From: Flavobacteriaceae bacterium UBA3356
GTDB lineage: Bacteria > Bacteroidota > Bacteroidia > Flavobacteriales > Flavobacteriaceae
Assembly (NCBI GenBank): GCA_002360635.1
Contig: DEQW01000003.1
Location: 772,019 to 836,018, forward strand
Direction: 5' to 3'
DNA length: 64,000 nucleotides
The notes below the pieces were generated by a model. That model was given only the letters and a program-made list of their open reading frames with translations. It searched no databases and was not told the origin of the DNA. A program made the translations under genes and the position numbers. This document shows, one piece after another, positions 52,564-61,130 of the stretch (position 1 is its first letter; every line of letters starts with the position of its first letter).

Positions 52564-52617
52564 GTGGCTGAGTGGTTTCTTTGAAATGTAATTTTAAAGA
52601 AACTGTATCGAAGTAAC
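52564..52617. repeat. Intergenic repeat copy A (TGGCTGAGTG...TGTATCGAAG)
   Basis: TGGCTGAGTG at 52565-52574 and TGTATCGAAG at 52604-52613 bracket an 8-bp perfect hairpin (GTTTCTTT/AAAGAAAC). It shares both outer blocks with copy B, 79 bases away. Not followed by a T-run. Confidence 0.75.
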
Positions 52618-52642
52618 TAATTTTATAATAACAATTAATATG

Positions 52643-52684
52643 TTGGCTGAGTGTTTCGAGGAACGAGAAATGTATCGAAGCCAC
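52643..52684. repeat. Intergenic repeat copy B (TGGCTGAGTG...TGTATCGAAGCCA)
   Basis: The same outer blocks as copy A enclose a shorter centre with TTTC/GAAA pairing. TGGCT and AGCCA at the ends form an outer stem. It ends 28 bases before the serA start. Confidence 0.75.
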
Positions 52685-52711
52685 AGATTCAAAAAATAAA
52701 AAACAAATTAT

Positions 52712-53671
52712 ATGAAAGTTTTAGCAAACGACGGAATTTCAAACAGCGGTGTAAAAGCACTTGAAAATGCAGGTTTTGAAGTGATTACCGTAAAAGTTGC
52801 TCAAGAACAACTTGAAAACTACATTAACAAAAATAATATAGATGTGCTTTTGGTACGAAGTGCCACAAAAGTTCGGAAGGAATTAATTGATGCCTGCCCT
52901 AGCCTTAAAGTAATTGGTCGTGGTGGCGTTGGTATGGATAATATCGATGTGGAATATGCCCGCAGTAAAGATATTAAAGTGATTAACACGCCGGCAGCTT
53001 CTTCTTCTTCAGTAGCCGAATTGGTTTTTGCACATCTTTTTGGAGGCGTTCGAAATTTGCACGATGCTAACCGAACTATGCCACTTGAAGGCGACTCTAG
53101 ATTTAAAGAGTTGAAAAAAACTTATGCGGGCGGGAAAGAATTACGCGGTAAAACCTTAGGTATTATTGGTTTTGGGCGTATTGGTCGCGAAGTGGCTAAA
53201 ATAGCTCTGGGTTGTGGTATGAAGGTAATTGCCAGTGACAACCAGGTTGGCGAAGCAGATATAACACTGGATTTTTATGATGGGCAACAAATAACCCTTA
53301 AAATCAAGACCGAACCTGTTTCAGAATTGATAAAACACAGTGACTTTATTACGCTACATGTTCCAGCACAGAAAAACTATGTTATTGGTGAAGCTGAAAT
53401 TGAACAAATGAAAGACGGTGCTGCCATTGTAAATGCCGCCCGTGGTGGAGTAATTGATGAAAAGGCCTTGCTGGAAGCTTTAGAGAAAGGAAAAATATCG
53501 TTTGCTGCATTAGATACTTTTGAGGACGAACCTTCCCCTGCCATTAAAATATTAATGAACGGAAACATTTCACTAAGCCCACATATTGGTGCTGCAACCG
53601 AGGAAGCACAAGACAGAATTGGGGTGGAGCTTGCTGAACAAATTGTATCCATCCTAAAACCAGTAAATTAG
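52712..53671 (+). CDS. serA: D-3-phosphoglycerate dehydrogenase SerA, short form
   Basis: SerA oxidises 3-phosphoglycerate to phosphohydroxypyruvate with NAD. The protein has the substrate motif LLVRSATKV, GRGGVGMDNIDVEYA, the Rossmann motif LGIIGFGRIGREVA, INTPAASSSSVAELV, and the catalytic HIGAATEEAQDRIG. At 319 residues it lacks the C-terminal ACT domain, so classical serine feedback through ACT is absent. It lies downstream of serC. Confidence 0.93.
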   Translation: MKVLANDGISNSGVKALENAGFEVITVKVAQEQLENYINKNNIDVLLVRSATKVRKELIDACPSLKVIGRGGVGMDNIDVEYARSKDIKVINTPAASSSSVAELVFAHLFGGVRNLHDANRTMPLEGDSRFKELKKTYAGGKELRGKTLGIIGFGRIGREVAKIALGCGMKVIASDNQVGEADITLDFYDGQQITLKIKTEPVSELIKHSDFITLHVPAQKNYVIGEAEIEQMKDGAAIVNAARGGVIDEKALLEALEKGKISFAALDTFEDEPSPAIKILMNGNISLSPHIGAATEEAQDRIGVELAEQIVSILKPVN

Positions 53672-53722
53672 AAATTTTAAGTACCTTTAAAAGATAAATT
53701 AAAACTTTAAAAAAAATATAAA

Positions 53723-54367
53723 ATGGCAGGAATACTGGATTTATTAAACAGTGACATGGGAAAACAAATTATTGGTGGTATAAGTAACGAAACCAGGCAG
53801 CCAGCTGACAAAACAGCTTCAGTTTTATCTATGGGACTTCCTATTTTAATGGGAGCAATGAAAAAAAATGCAAAATCTGAACAAGGTGCTGCTGGCCTTA
53901 TGAGCGCTCTAAGTAGTGGTAAACACGACGGTAGCATTTTAGATAACCTCGGTGGTTTTTTTGGCGGAGGTGTAAATGAAGATAAAAAGATAGACGGTTT
54001 AGGTATTCTTGGCCATGCACTTGGAGGCTCACAAGATAATGTGGTTGGAGCACTTTCTAAAAAATCAGGGATGGATTCCAGCTCGGTTATGCAGATATTA
54101 CAAGTAGCTGCCCCTATTTTATTAGGATATTTAGGGAAAGAAAAAAGACAACAGAATGTAGATTCACAATCTGGAATTACCAGTTTACTTGGCAATATGA
54201 TGGCTGGAAACACGCAAGAAGAGCAAGATAAGGAACAATCGTTAATCGAATCTTTATTAGACGGAGATAACGATGGAAGCATTATCGATGACGTTGCTGG
54301 TATGGTTTTGGGCAACAGCAATAAAGGTGGTCTAGGCGGAATGATTGGCGGACTCTTTGGAAAATAA
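53723..54367 (+). CDS. DUF937-family protein
   Basis: The 214-residue protein has the DUF937 pattern of internal repeats: GILDLLNSDMGKQIIGGISN, LSMGLPILMGAMKKNAKSE, LGHALGGSQDNVVGALSKKSG and the glycine-rich end GGLGGMIGGLFGK. No signal peptide is visible. Members are found widely in Bacteroidota and Proteobacteria; function unknown. It has its own terminator. Confidence 0.82.
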   Translation: MAGILDLLNSDMGKQIIGGISNETRQPADKTASVLSMGLPILMGAMKKNAKSEQGAAGLMSALSSGKHDGSILDNLGGFFGGGVNEDKKIDGLGILGHALGGSQDNVVGALSKKSGMDSSSVMQILQVAAPILLGYLGKEKRQQNVDSQSGITSLLGNMMAGNTQEEQDKEQSLIESLLDGDNDGSIIDDVAGMVLGNSNKGGLGGMIGGLFGK

Positions 54368-54388
54368 TTTTCAAATAAATACTAGATT

Positions 54389-54420
54389 AACCGTGTTTTG
54401 ATTCCAAAACACGGTTTTTT
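54389..54420 (+). terminator. Terminator after the DUF937 gene
   Basis: AACCGTGTTTTG and CAAAACACGGTT form a 12-bp perfect stem with a 4-base loop, followed by TTTTTT. Confidence 0.93.
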
Positions 54421-54484
54421 GTTAAACCCAAGCAAAGCATACAAACACTTCACCGCTTTTTTAGTATTTTTATAAAAAGATTTT

Positions 54485-54910
54485 ATGATGAAGTATTTAC
54501 TATTTTTTATAGCAATTTCATTAGCCATATACAGTTGTGATTCTACCAAGTCTGCTATGAAAGGAGACCCCAATAGTTCAATGACCGAAAATGACACGGT
54601 ACGCATTGCCAACGATAGCCTTGAGTATGAAATATTAATAATTGAACCTGGTTTTAATTCTTGGTTGGTCACCCAACAACCCCGTGGTTATTATGGCTTA
54701 AATTATTTAGAAAACAAGAATCAATTATTTGTTTCAGAATACAATGCACGCGTGCGCAACCCACAACGGTATTCTCCTAACTTATACCCGCAAGAAATAA
54801 ATTATAATTATAATGCTGATTATGGATACGAAGTAAATTATCTGCTCTACAATTACTTTGTCTATTTTCAACAAAGATATAACCAACATTTACCTGGCGG
54901 TCGAAGATGA
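54485..54910 (+). CDS. Lipoprotein of DUF6146 type
   Basis: The lipobox (IYSC) lies near residue 18 after MMKYLLFFIAISLA. The 141-residue protein contains IIEPGFNSWLVTQQPRGYYG, then NYLENKNQLFVSEYNARVRNP and a Tyr/Asn-rich end with YNYFVYFQQRYNQHLPGG, the pattern I associate with DUF6146. Two consecutive ATG codons (54485, 54488) could start it. Its stop overlaps the next gene by four bases. Unknown function. Confidence 0.78.
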   Translation: MMKYLLFFIAISLAIYSCDSTKSAMKGDPNSSMTENDTVRIANDSLEYEILIIEPGFNSWLVTQQPRGYYGLNYLENKNQLFVSEYNARVRNPQRYSPNLYPQEINYNYNADYGYEVNYLLYNYFVYFQQRYNQHLPGGRR

Positions 54911-55212
54911 GGAAACTAAAACAACGCTGGAACATAACTTCCAATTGGCAACTTACTGTAATTTTTATTGTCTTTGCTATAACTGGAAGTACTTCTGCTA
55001 AATTAGCTGCTCCATTAACCGAGGCCATAGGAATAACAGAAGATAGTGGTTGGTACATTTATTGGCCAATCAGAATTTTAATAATATTTCCCGCCTATCA
55101 AGTTTTATTGGTTTTATTTGGCTGGCTCTTTGGAGAGTTCCATTTTTTTTGGAACTTTGAAAAAAAAATGCTTAGAAGCATGAAACTTGGTTTTTTAATA
55201 CCTAATGAATAA
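54907..55212 (+). CDS. Small membrane protein of DUF6787 type
   Basis: The 101-residue protein has two membrane helices: WQLTVIFIVFAITGSTSAKLA and YWPIRILIIFPAYQVLLVLFG, then a basic tail with FWNFEKKMLRSMKLGF. I associate this with DUF6787. It starts inside the stop of the preceding gene and overlaps the next by 8 bases, so these genes form a tightly coupled run. Confidence 0.75.
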   Translation: MRKLKQRWNITSNWQLTVIFIVFAITGSTSAKLAAPLTEAIGITEDSGWYIYWPIRILIIFPAYQVLLVLFGWLFGEFHFFWNFEKKMLRSMKLGFLIPNE

Positions 55213-55531
55213 CTTTAAACACTTCTTGAAACTTCCGATATCATTCCTATTAATAGGGCTTTTGTGGTTTCCTTTAGTTGTTCAATTTGCTCATATTTTC
55301 GAAGAACATGAGCATAAACCATGTGAAGATCTAACAACACACCTTCATGAAAAGCAATTAGATTGTTCTTTATTTGATTTTCATTTTTCAAATTACAACT
55401 ACACAGTAGTTACTTACCCAGAGTTTTATAGTGAAGTAAAACCAAATAATTTAGAAGCTCGTTATTTTTCTGTAGAAGTAAATAACGCTACTACCCCTTA
55501 TTTTGTAAGAGGACCACCTAGTCTTTCCTAG
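55205..55531 (+). CDS. Small membrane/periplasmic protein with His-rich stretch
   Basis: After one hydrophobic segment (LPISFLLIGLLWFPLVVQFA) the protein carries HIFEEHEHKPCEDLTTHLHE, with five His and a Cys in a short window, then CSLFDFHFSNYNYTVV. His-Glu-Cys clusters of this kind can bind zinc, copper or other metals. It overlaps the gene upstream and ends 40 bases before the TonB receptor with the His-rich loop. This suggests shared metal handling; inferred only. Confidence 0.75.
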   Translation: MNNFKHFLKLPISFLLIGLLWFPLVVQFAHIFEEHEHKPCEDLTTHLHEKQLDCSLFDFHFSNYNYTVVTYPEFYSEVKPNNLEARYFSVEVNNATTPYFVRGPPSLS

Positions 55532-55571
55532 TTTTAAGCACACATTTTTTAATAAATTAAACTAAGAAAGT

Positions 55572-57875
55572 ATGAAATTATACACATGCTTGCTATTGGT
55601 ATTTATCATGGGCATTACCACTGCAAGCGCACAAAATATAATACAAGGTTCGGTAACAACAGAAGAAACAAACCAACCTTTGCCCGCAACCATTTACCTT
55701 CCACAACTTGAAAAAGGTACAGTCGCTACATTGGACGGAAACTACGAAATCACAAATGTTCCATCAGGAAACTATACAGTTGTCTTTTCGTATTTAGGCT
55801 ATGCAACTGTTTCTAAAAAAATTCAAGTTTCTGAAAATACATCGGTAACCGAAAATATTCAATTAACAGAAAGCGCCGTAGAAATGGAAGAAGTCATCAT
55901 TTCGACCCCTTTCCACAAGTTACAAGGTGACAATGTTATGAAAGTTGAACGCGTCAGCGTAAAAGAATTGCTTTCTAAAGGAAGTGTTACCCTCGCGGAA
56001 GGAATTACAAACATACCCGGCGTGGAAAGTATTAGTACAGGTACCGGTATAGGAAAGCCTGTAATACGAGGCCTTAGTTCCAATAGAGTATTAACGTATA
56101 CACAAGGCGTTCGATTGGAAAATCAACAATTTGGTGATGAACATGGTTTAGGCATTAACAGTGCCGGAGTTGAAAGTGTAGAAGTTATAAAGGGGCCTGC
56201 TTCATTACTCTACGGTAGTGATGCCCTTGGCGGCGTATTATACATAAACCCTGAACGCTTTGCGCAAAGCAATGAACTACATGCTGACATTCAAGGAAAT
56301 TATTTTTCAAACACATTGGGTTCTTCAACTAATGCAGGTGTTCAGTTATCTGGAGAGAAATTAAAATTCCTTGCTCGTGGAGGTTACAGTACTTATAGTG
56401 ATTATGAAACTGGTAATGGGGAGCGAGTTACAAATTCTCGGTTTAATGAAACTGATTTTAAAACCGGTATTCAATTTCAAGATAAAAAGGTGAAGTCTAC
56501 CATTCGCTATAATTACAACAGATCGAATATTGGTATTCCTGAAACCATTGAAGAACAAACTACCAGTAAAGAATTAGAACTTCCCTTTCAAGAAATTGAT
56601 AACCATATTATAAGTTGGGAAAACTCATTTTTCTTTAATAATTCTAGCTTGGATGTTAAATTAGGATATCAGCATAATGATCGTAGAGAATTTGAAGATC
56701 ACCATCATCATGAAGAAGAGCACGAAGATGAACATGAAGAAGAGGAAGATCACGAAGACGAGGAAGATCACGCGGAAGAGGAACATTCTGAAGACGAGCC
56801 TGCTTTACACATGAAGTTAAATACCATAAATTATGAAGTAAAGTATAATTTACCACAATTAGGAAACTTTGAAACAATTGCAGGTGTTCAAGGTTTATAT
56901 CAAACCAACGAAAATTTTGGCGAAGAGTTGTTAATTCCAGATGCAACAACTTTTGACATTGGTGTATTTGCAACTACACACTACCATCTTGAAAAAATTG
57001 ATTTACAGGCTGGTTTACGGTTTGACAGGCGGACTATAGAAAGTGATGCTGCAGGTGTTCCTTCAGAAGAAGGATATTTCGCTGCTTTAGATAGAGATTT
57101 CAATAGCTTCAATGCTGCAATAGGTGCTAAGGTAAACCTTGCTGAAAACTTAGTAGCTAGAGTTAATGTAGCAAGCGGATTTAGAGCACCCAATTTAGCC
57201 GAATTGACTTCAAACGGGTCTCACAATGGAGCAAATCGATATGAAGTAGGAAATCCAAATCTAACTAATGAACAGAATTTACAGACTGATATATCTTTAG
57301 AGTTTGCTAATGAGCATTTTGAGATTTTTGCCAACGGATTTTACAATTCAGTGAATGACTATATTTTTATTAGTCCAACCGATCAAATAATTGACGATGA
57401 TATAGTTTACACCTACGTTCAATCTGATGCAAAGCTATATGGAGGTGAATTTGGCTTACATATTCACCCTCACCCTTTAGATTGGCTTCACATTGAAAGC
57501 ACTTTTGAAACAGTTACAGGAAAATTGAATTCTGATGAGTATTTACCATTAATACCTGCAAATACACTTAGAAATACGCTACGTGTTGAGTTTGAAGAGT
57601 CTAAATTTTTCAATAAACCCAGTGCGTTTGTAACGCTTCAAAATACGTTTGATCAAAATAATGTAAGCACCTTTGAAACTGAGACTGATGGCTACAACCT
57701 GGTTAGCTTAGGGGCTTCGAATGTTTTTAAACTTAAAACGGTTGATTTACAGTTGCAACTTTCAGTAACTAACCTATTGAATGAAGAATACACCTCTCAC
57801 CTATCGAGATTAAAACCAGATAGTATTTTCAATATAGGAAGAAGTATTAATGGAACAGTTAAAATTAGCCTTTAA
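55572..57875 (+). CDS. TonB-dependent receptor with CarboxypepD_reg-like domain and His/Glu-rich loop
   Basis: The order is: signal peptide (LLLVFIMGITTASA), CarboxypepD_reg-like beta-sandwich at about 22-105 (IIQGSVTTEETNQPLPATIYL, GNYTVVFSYLGY), plug at about 120-225 (IPGVESISTGTGIGKPVIRG, LLYGSDALGGVLYI) and a beta-barrel to the end (NLLNEEYTSHLSRLKPDSI). Around residues 375-412 there is a loop almost only of His, Glu and Asp, comparable to the metal-capturing loop of neisserial ZnuD. It probably imports a metal (zinc the first guess) or its complex; the substrate is not proven. A strong terminator follows. Confidence 0.9.
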   Translation: MKLYTCLLLVFIMGITTASAQNIIQGSVTTEETNQPLPATIYLPQLEKGTVATLDGNYEITNVPSGNYTVVFSYLGYATVSKKIQVSENTSVTENIQLTESAVEMEEVIISTPFHKLQGDNVMKVERVSVKELLSKGSVTLAEGITNIPGVESISTGTGIGKPVIRGLSSNRVLTYTQGVRLENQQFGDEHGLGINSAGVESVEVIKGPASLLYGSDALGGVLYINPERFAQSNELHADIQGNYFSNTLGSSTNAGVQLSGEKLKFLARGGYSTYSDYETGNGERVTNSRFNETDFKTGIQFQDKKVKSTIRYNYNRSNIGIPETIEEQTTSKELELPFQEIDNHIISWENSFFFNNSSLDVKLGYQHNDRREFEDHHHHEEEHEDEHEEEEDHEDEEDHAEEEHSEDEPALHMKLNTINYEVKYNLPQLGNFETIAGVQGLYQTNENFGEELLIPDATTFDIGVFATTHYHLEKIDLQAGLRFDRRTIESDAAGVPSEEGYFAALDRDFNSFNAAIGAKVNLAENLVARVNVASGFRAPNLAELTSNGSHNGANRYEVGNPNLTNEQNLQTDISLEFANEHFEIFANGFYNSVNDYIFISPTDQIIDDDIVYTYVQSDAKLYGGEFGLHIHPHPLDWLHIESTFETVTGKLNSDEYLPLIPANTLRNTLRVEFEESKFFNKPSAFVTLQNTFDQNNVSTFETETDGYNLVSLGASNVFKLKTVDLQLQLSVTNLLNEEYTSHLSRLKPDSIFNIGRSINGTVKISL

Positions 57876-57880
57876 AAATA

Positions 57881-57916
57881 AAAAGCCTCGTAAGTATAAA
57901 TTTACGAGGCTTTTTT
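57881..57916. terminator. Terminator after the TonB receptor gene
   Basis: AAAAGCCTCGTAA and TTACGAGGCTTTT form a 13-bp perfect stem with an 8-base loop, then TT. Confidence 0.92.
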
Positions 57917-57932
57917 AATTATCTAATAATTA

Positions 57933-58241
57933 TTATTCATTTACTTCCACTTCGATTGTTTGAGGCACAGGGTCTTTTTTTCCTTGCCAAACAAAAGTGT
58001 ATAACCACATTAATGTGAATGTGGGAATAAAATCTGAAATTGGTAATATTTCCTCTACGAAAACAACTATAGAAGCTATTTTTCCTTGTTCCCCTTCATA
58101 CATGTCACTCATTTTTTTAGCGGCATAAGGCGCCCAAATTATGTCTAAAAAGGGGCCAATTACGGGTATAAACATGGTGACCATCCCTACTGCATCGTAG
58201 ATAAGTCCTTTTTTTAGTATGGTATATTTAGAGTTTTTCAT
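57933..58241 (-). CDS. Small membrane protein, unknown function
   Basis: The 102-residue protein has hydrophobic segments GLIYDAVGMVTMFIPVIGPF and IPTFTLMWLYTFVW, between which lies DIIWAPYAAKKMSDMYEGEQ. I do not recognise a named domain. It stands alone between the TonB receptor terminator and folE. Confidence 0.7.
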   Translation of the reverse strand: MKNSKYTILKKGLIYDAVGMVTMFIPVIGPFLDIIWAPYAAKKMSDMYEGEQGKIASIVVFVEEILPISDFIPTFTLMWLYTFVWQGKKDPVPQTIEVEVNE

Positions 58242-58293
58242 TGTATTGTTTTTCGGTTACTTACTGATTATAACGCAAAAAACCTGCCAAAAA

Positions 58294-58893
58294 TTATGAT
58301 AAGTCGTTGCTAATCAGCTTAAGGAATTCATCACGGGTTTCAATTTTCTCAAATTGTCCGCGAAAACCTGAAGTTGTAGTCACACTATTTTGTTTTTGTA
58401 CGCCTCGCATCATCATACATAAATGAGCAGCTTCAATAACGACAGCTACACCTTGAGGTTTTAAAGTATCGTTGATGCATTCTAAAATATCATGCGTTAA
58501 GCGTTCCTGTACTTGTAATCTACGGGCAAACACATCCACTACTCTGGGAATTTTACTAAGACCAACAATATGACCATCGGGAATGTAAGCAATATGGGCT
58601 TTTCCGAAAAATGGCAACATATGGTGCTCGCACAACGAATAGAGTTCAATATCTTTAATGATAACCATATCGTGATAGTCTTCGGCAAACATGGCAGATT
58701 TTAATATCTCAGCAGGGTCTTGACAATTACCTGATGTTAAAAACTGCATGGCTTTTGCGGCACGCTCTGGTGTCTTTACAATCCCTTCGCGATCAACATC
58801 TTCCCCCAATCGGGTTAAGATTTCAGAGAAATTGCTTTTTAAATCTTCAGTTACAGATTCGTTGTACTCTTCAAAAAAATTATAGGATGCCAT
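58294..58893 (-). CDS. folE: GTP cyclohydrolase I FolE
   Basis: FolE opens GTP to dihydroneopterin triphosphate, the start of folate synthesis. The 199-residue protein has the zinc motif SLCEHHMLPFFGKAHIAYIP with Cys and His ligands, SKIPRVVDVFARRLQVQE and the signature ahead of the second Cys, EAAHLCMMMRGVQKQNS. It overlaps msrA by one base. Confidence 0.96.
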   Translation of the reverse strand: MASYNFFEEYNESVTEDLKSNFSEILTRLGEDVDREGIVKTPERAAKAMQFLTSGNCQDPAEILKSAMFAEDYHDMVIIKDIELYSLCEHHMLPFFGKAHIAYIPDGHIVGLSKIPRVVDVFARRLQVQERLTHDILECINDTLKPQGVAVVIEAAHLCMMMRGVQKQNSVTTTSGFRGQFEKIETRDEFLKLISNDLS

Positions 58894-59438
58894 TAAGTAG
58901 TTTTAAGTTTATCGGAATAGTATTTATTAATTTTATCAATTTTCGGGTTGATAATGTATTGGCAATACGGTTGTTGCTTATTTTGGTTGTAATAATCGTG
59001 ATGATCCATTTCAGCTTTGTAAAAAGCATCTAGAGGTTTCACTTCGGTTACAATCGGGTTTTCAAACACATTTTTATCAGTCAGCAAGGTAATGAATTCT
59101 TCTGTTTTTTGCTTTTGTTCTTCCGTTGTATAAAAAATAGCGCTTCGGTATTGTGTCCCTATGTCATTAGCCTGTCTATTTAACGTAGTGGGATCGTGTG
59201 TTGCGAAGAAAATTTCAAGCAATGTTTCAAGATTTACTTTTGTGGGGTTAAAGGTTACTTCAACAGCTTCAGCATGACCGGTTCTACCTGAAACAACTTC
59301 CCGATAGGTTGGATTTTTTATGGTTCCTCCAGCAAACCCGGGAACTACAGATTCTACACCTTCAATACGCTGAAAAACCGCTTCTGTACACCAAAAGCAG
59401 CCTCCTGCAAATACTATTTTATTATTTTCGTTTTCCAT
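58893..59438 (-). CDS. msrA: Peptide methionine sulfoxide reductase MsrA
   Basis: MsrA repairs methionine-S-sulfoxide. The catalytic Cys14 is in GGCFWCTEAVFQRIEGV. TYREVVSGRTGHAEAVEV, IGTQYRSAIFY and the final HHDYYNQNKQQPYCQ complete the family pattern. The signal-free 181 residues suggest a cytoplasmic enzyme. No MsrB domain is fused. The gene is followed directly by folE. Confidence 0.96.
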   Translation of the reverse strand: MENENNKIVFAGGCFWCTEAVFQRIEGVESVVPGFAGGTIKNPTYREVVSGRTGHAEAVEVTFNPTKVNLETLLEIFFATHDPTTLNRQANDIGTQYRSAIFYTTEEQKQKTEEFITLLTDKNVFENPIVTEVKPLDAFYKAEMDHHDYYNQNKQQPYCQYIINPKIDKINKYYSDKLKTT

Positions 59439-59592
59439 ATTTATTTTTCTTTTATAAAACTACAAAGTGTATTGTTGGCTTATTTCAGTTTAACAAATAA
59501 TTAGTTTCTTATTTAAAAGGAAATAAGCTTTCTTTAAAAGATTATTGTGTTTCTCTGTTCAAAACAGTACTTTCACGTTTTCTTTATACGTC

Positions 59593-60252
59593 ATGATTTT
59601 AGCTGAAAACTTACATAAATACTACGATGACCTCCACGTGTTAAAGGGGGTTGATCTTCATATAAAAAAAGGGGAAATTGTTTCGATTGTTGGTGCATCT
59701 GGCGCCGGAAAAACAACTTTACTGCAAATTTTAGGTACGCTGGATAATTCAGAAAAACACGAAGGAAAATTGCACATCAACGGAATTGATGTAAAAACAT
59801 TGAAACGAAAAGAATTGGCGAAATTCCGAAATGAAAATTTGGGTTTTATTTTTCAGTTTCATCAATTATTACCTGAGTTTACAGCGTTGGAAAATGTTTG
59901 CATCCCCGCTTTCATAAAAAAAACACCAAAGGCAGAAGCCGAAAAAAGAGCAAAAGAGTTACTTTCCTTTTTAGGATTGTCACATCGTGAAGACCACAAA
60001 CCTAACGAACTTTCTGGTGGAGAACAACAACGTGTAGCTGTTGCTCGTGCTTTAATAAACAATCCCGCTATTATTCTTGCCGATGAGCCCAGTGGAAACT
60101 TAGATACTGAAAGTGCTGAAAACCTACACAATTTATTCTTTAAGCTTCGGGACGAGTTTGGGCAAACCTTTGTGATTGTAACCCATAATGAAGAGTTGGC
60201 CGAAATGGCGGACCGCATGCTCGAAATGCAAGACGGTAAAATTTTACGATAA
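59593..60252 (+). CDS. lolD: ABC transporter ATPase, LolD-like
   Basis: I start at MILAENLHKYYDDLHVLKG (59593). The ATPase has Walker A GASGAGKTTLLQILGTLD, a Q-loop FIFQFHQLLPEFTALENV, signature LSGGEQQRVAVARAL, Walker B AIILADEPSGNLD and the His switch FVIVTHNEE. The 219 residues fit the LolD/MacB-type group, which releases lipoproteins to the outer-membrane pathway or exports substrates. No membrane subunit is adjacent, so the exact transporter is unknown. Confidence 0.88.
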   Translation: MILAENLHKYYDDLHVLKGVDLHIKKGEIVSIVGASGAGKTTLLQILGTLDNSEKHEGKLHINGIDVKTLKRKELAKFRNENLGFIFQFHQLLPEFTALENVCIPAFIKKTPKAEAEKRAKELLSFLGLSHREDHKPNELSGGEQQRVAVARALINNPAIILADEPSGNLDTESAENLHNLFFKLRDEFGQTFVIVTHNEELAEMADRMLEMQDGKILR

Positions 60253-60255
60253 GTT

Positions 60256-61023
60256 ATGCGACGGGCAGAATTAAAACGATTTCTCGATGAAAAAGCCGCA
60301 TACTATAACCAACCGCTTTTTATTGAAAGTGACCCCATACAAATACCACATCAATTTTCAAAAAAAGAAGATATTGAAATAGCTGGTTTTTTAGTGGCAA
60401 CCATCGCTTGGGGCAACCGAAAAAGCATTATTAAAAATGGGACACGACTCATGCAATTAATGGGAAATTCGCCTCACGATTATGTTTTAAATTTTTCAGA
60501 AGGAAAACAGGGTGAATCACTTTCAGATTTTGTGCACCGTACCTTTAATAGTGATGATTTGGTCTATTTTATAAAAGCATTGCAACACATTTACACAGAG
60601 CACAAAGGTTTAGAAGCTGTTTTTGCTGCCTTTTCTGAAGAAGATACGCTTCAACCCGCAATTCATCATTTTAAAAAAGTTTTTTTTAGCCTTCCCCATT
60701 TAAAACGAACTGAAAAACACGTAAGTGATCCTTTGAAGAATTCCGCAGCAAAACGAATTAATATGTTTTTAAGATGGATGGTGCGCAGGGACAATACCGG
60801 TGTTGATTTTGGGATATGGAACAGCTTATCCCCTTCCCAGCTTTCTTGCCCGTTAGATGTTCACAGCGGGAGGGTTGCTAGAAGTCTTTCCCTAATAAAA
60901 CGGAAACAGAACGATGCAAAGGCGCTTGTAGAATTGGATGCTTCCCTACGTAAATTAGATTCAGAAGATCCTGTTAAATACGATTTTGCTTTATTTGGAC
61001 TAGGTGTTTTTGAAGCATTTTAA
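60256..61023 (+). CDS. TIGR02757-family protein
   Basis: The 255-residue protein matches the TIGR02757 pattern: FLDEKAAYYNQPLFIESDPI, PHQFSKKEDIEIAGFLVATI, AWGNRKSIIKNGTRLMQLMG, RINMFLRWMVRRDNTGVDFG, then LDVHSGRVARSLSLIKRKQ and DPVKYDFALFGLGVFE. The helical fold is comparable to the HhH-GPD DNA-glycosylase superfamily, but no function is established that I know of. It starts 3 bases after the ABC ATPase gene. Confidence 0.85.
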   Translation: MRRAELKRFLDEKAAYYNQPLFIESDPIQIPHQFSKKEDIEIAGFLVATIAWGNRKSIIKNGTRLMQLMGNSPHDYVLNFSEGKQGESLSDFVHRTFNSDDLVYFIKALQHIYTEHKGLEAVFAAFSEEDTLQPAIHHFKKVFFSLPHLKRTEKHVSDPLKNSAAKRINMFLRWMVRRDNTGVDFGIWNSLSPSQLSCPLDVHSGRVARSLSLIKRKQNDAKALVELDASLRKLDSEDPVKYDFALFGLGVFEAF

Positions 61024-61130
61024 AACAATTTTGCTTTAATTCTATTAGTAGGTTACTTAACAAAATTTTAGTAGCTTTACATTATAACAATTTAACTTAA
61101 ACGGTTTTTAAACCATAGGAGAAAATAAAT

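Noticed and set aside
52564..52684. Serine riboswitch or attenuator between serC and serA
   Set aside because: The two repeats lack T-runs and a leader peptide; a dispersed repeat fits better.
53707..54321. Long open frame opposite the DUF937 gene
   Set aside because: It is a shadow of the glycine/serine-rich coding strand; it has no start context and composition typical of antisense frames.
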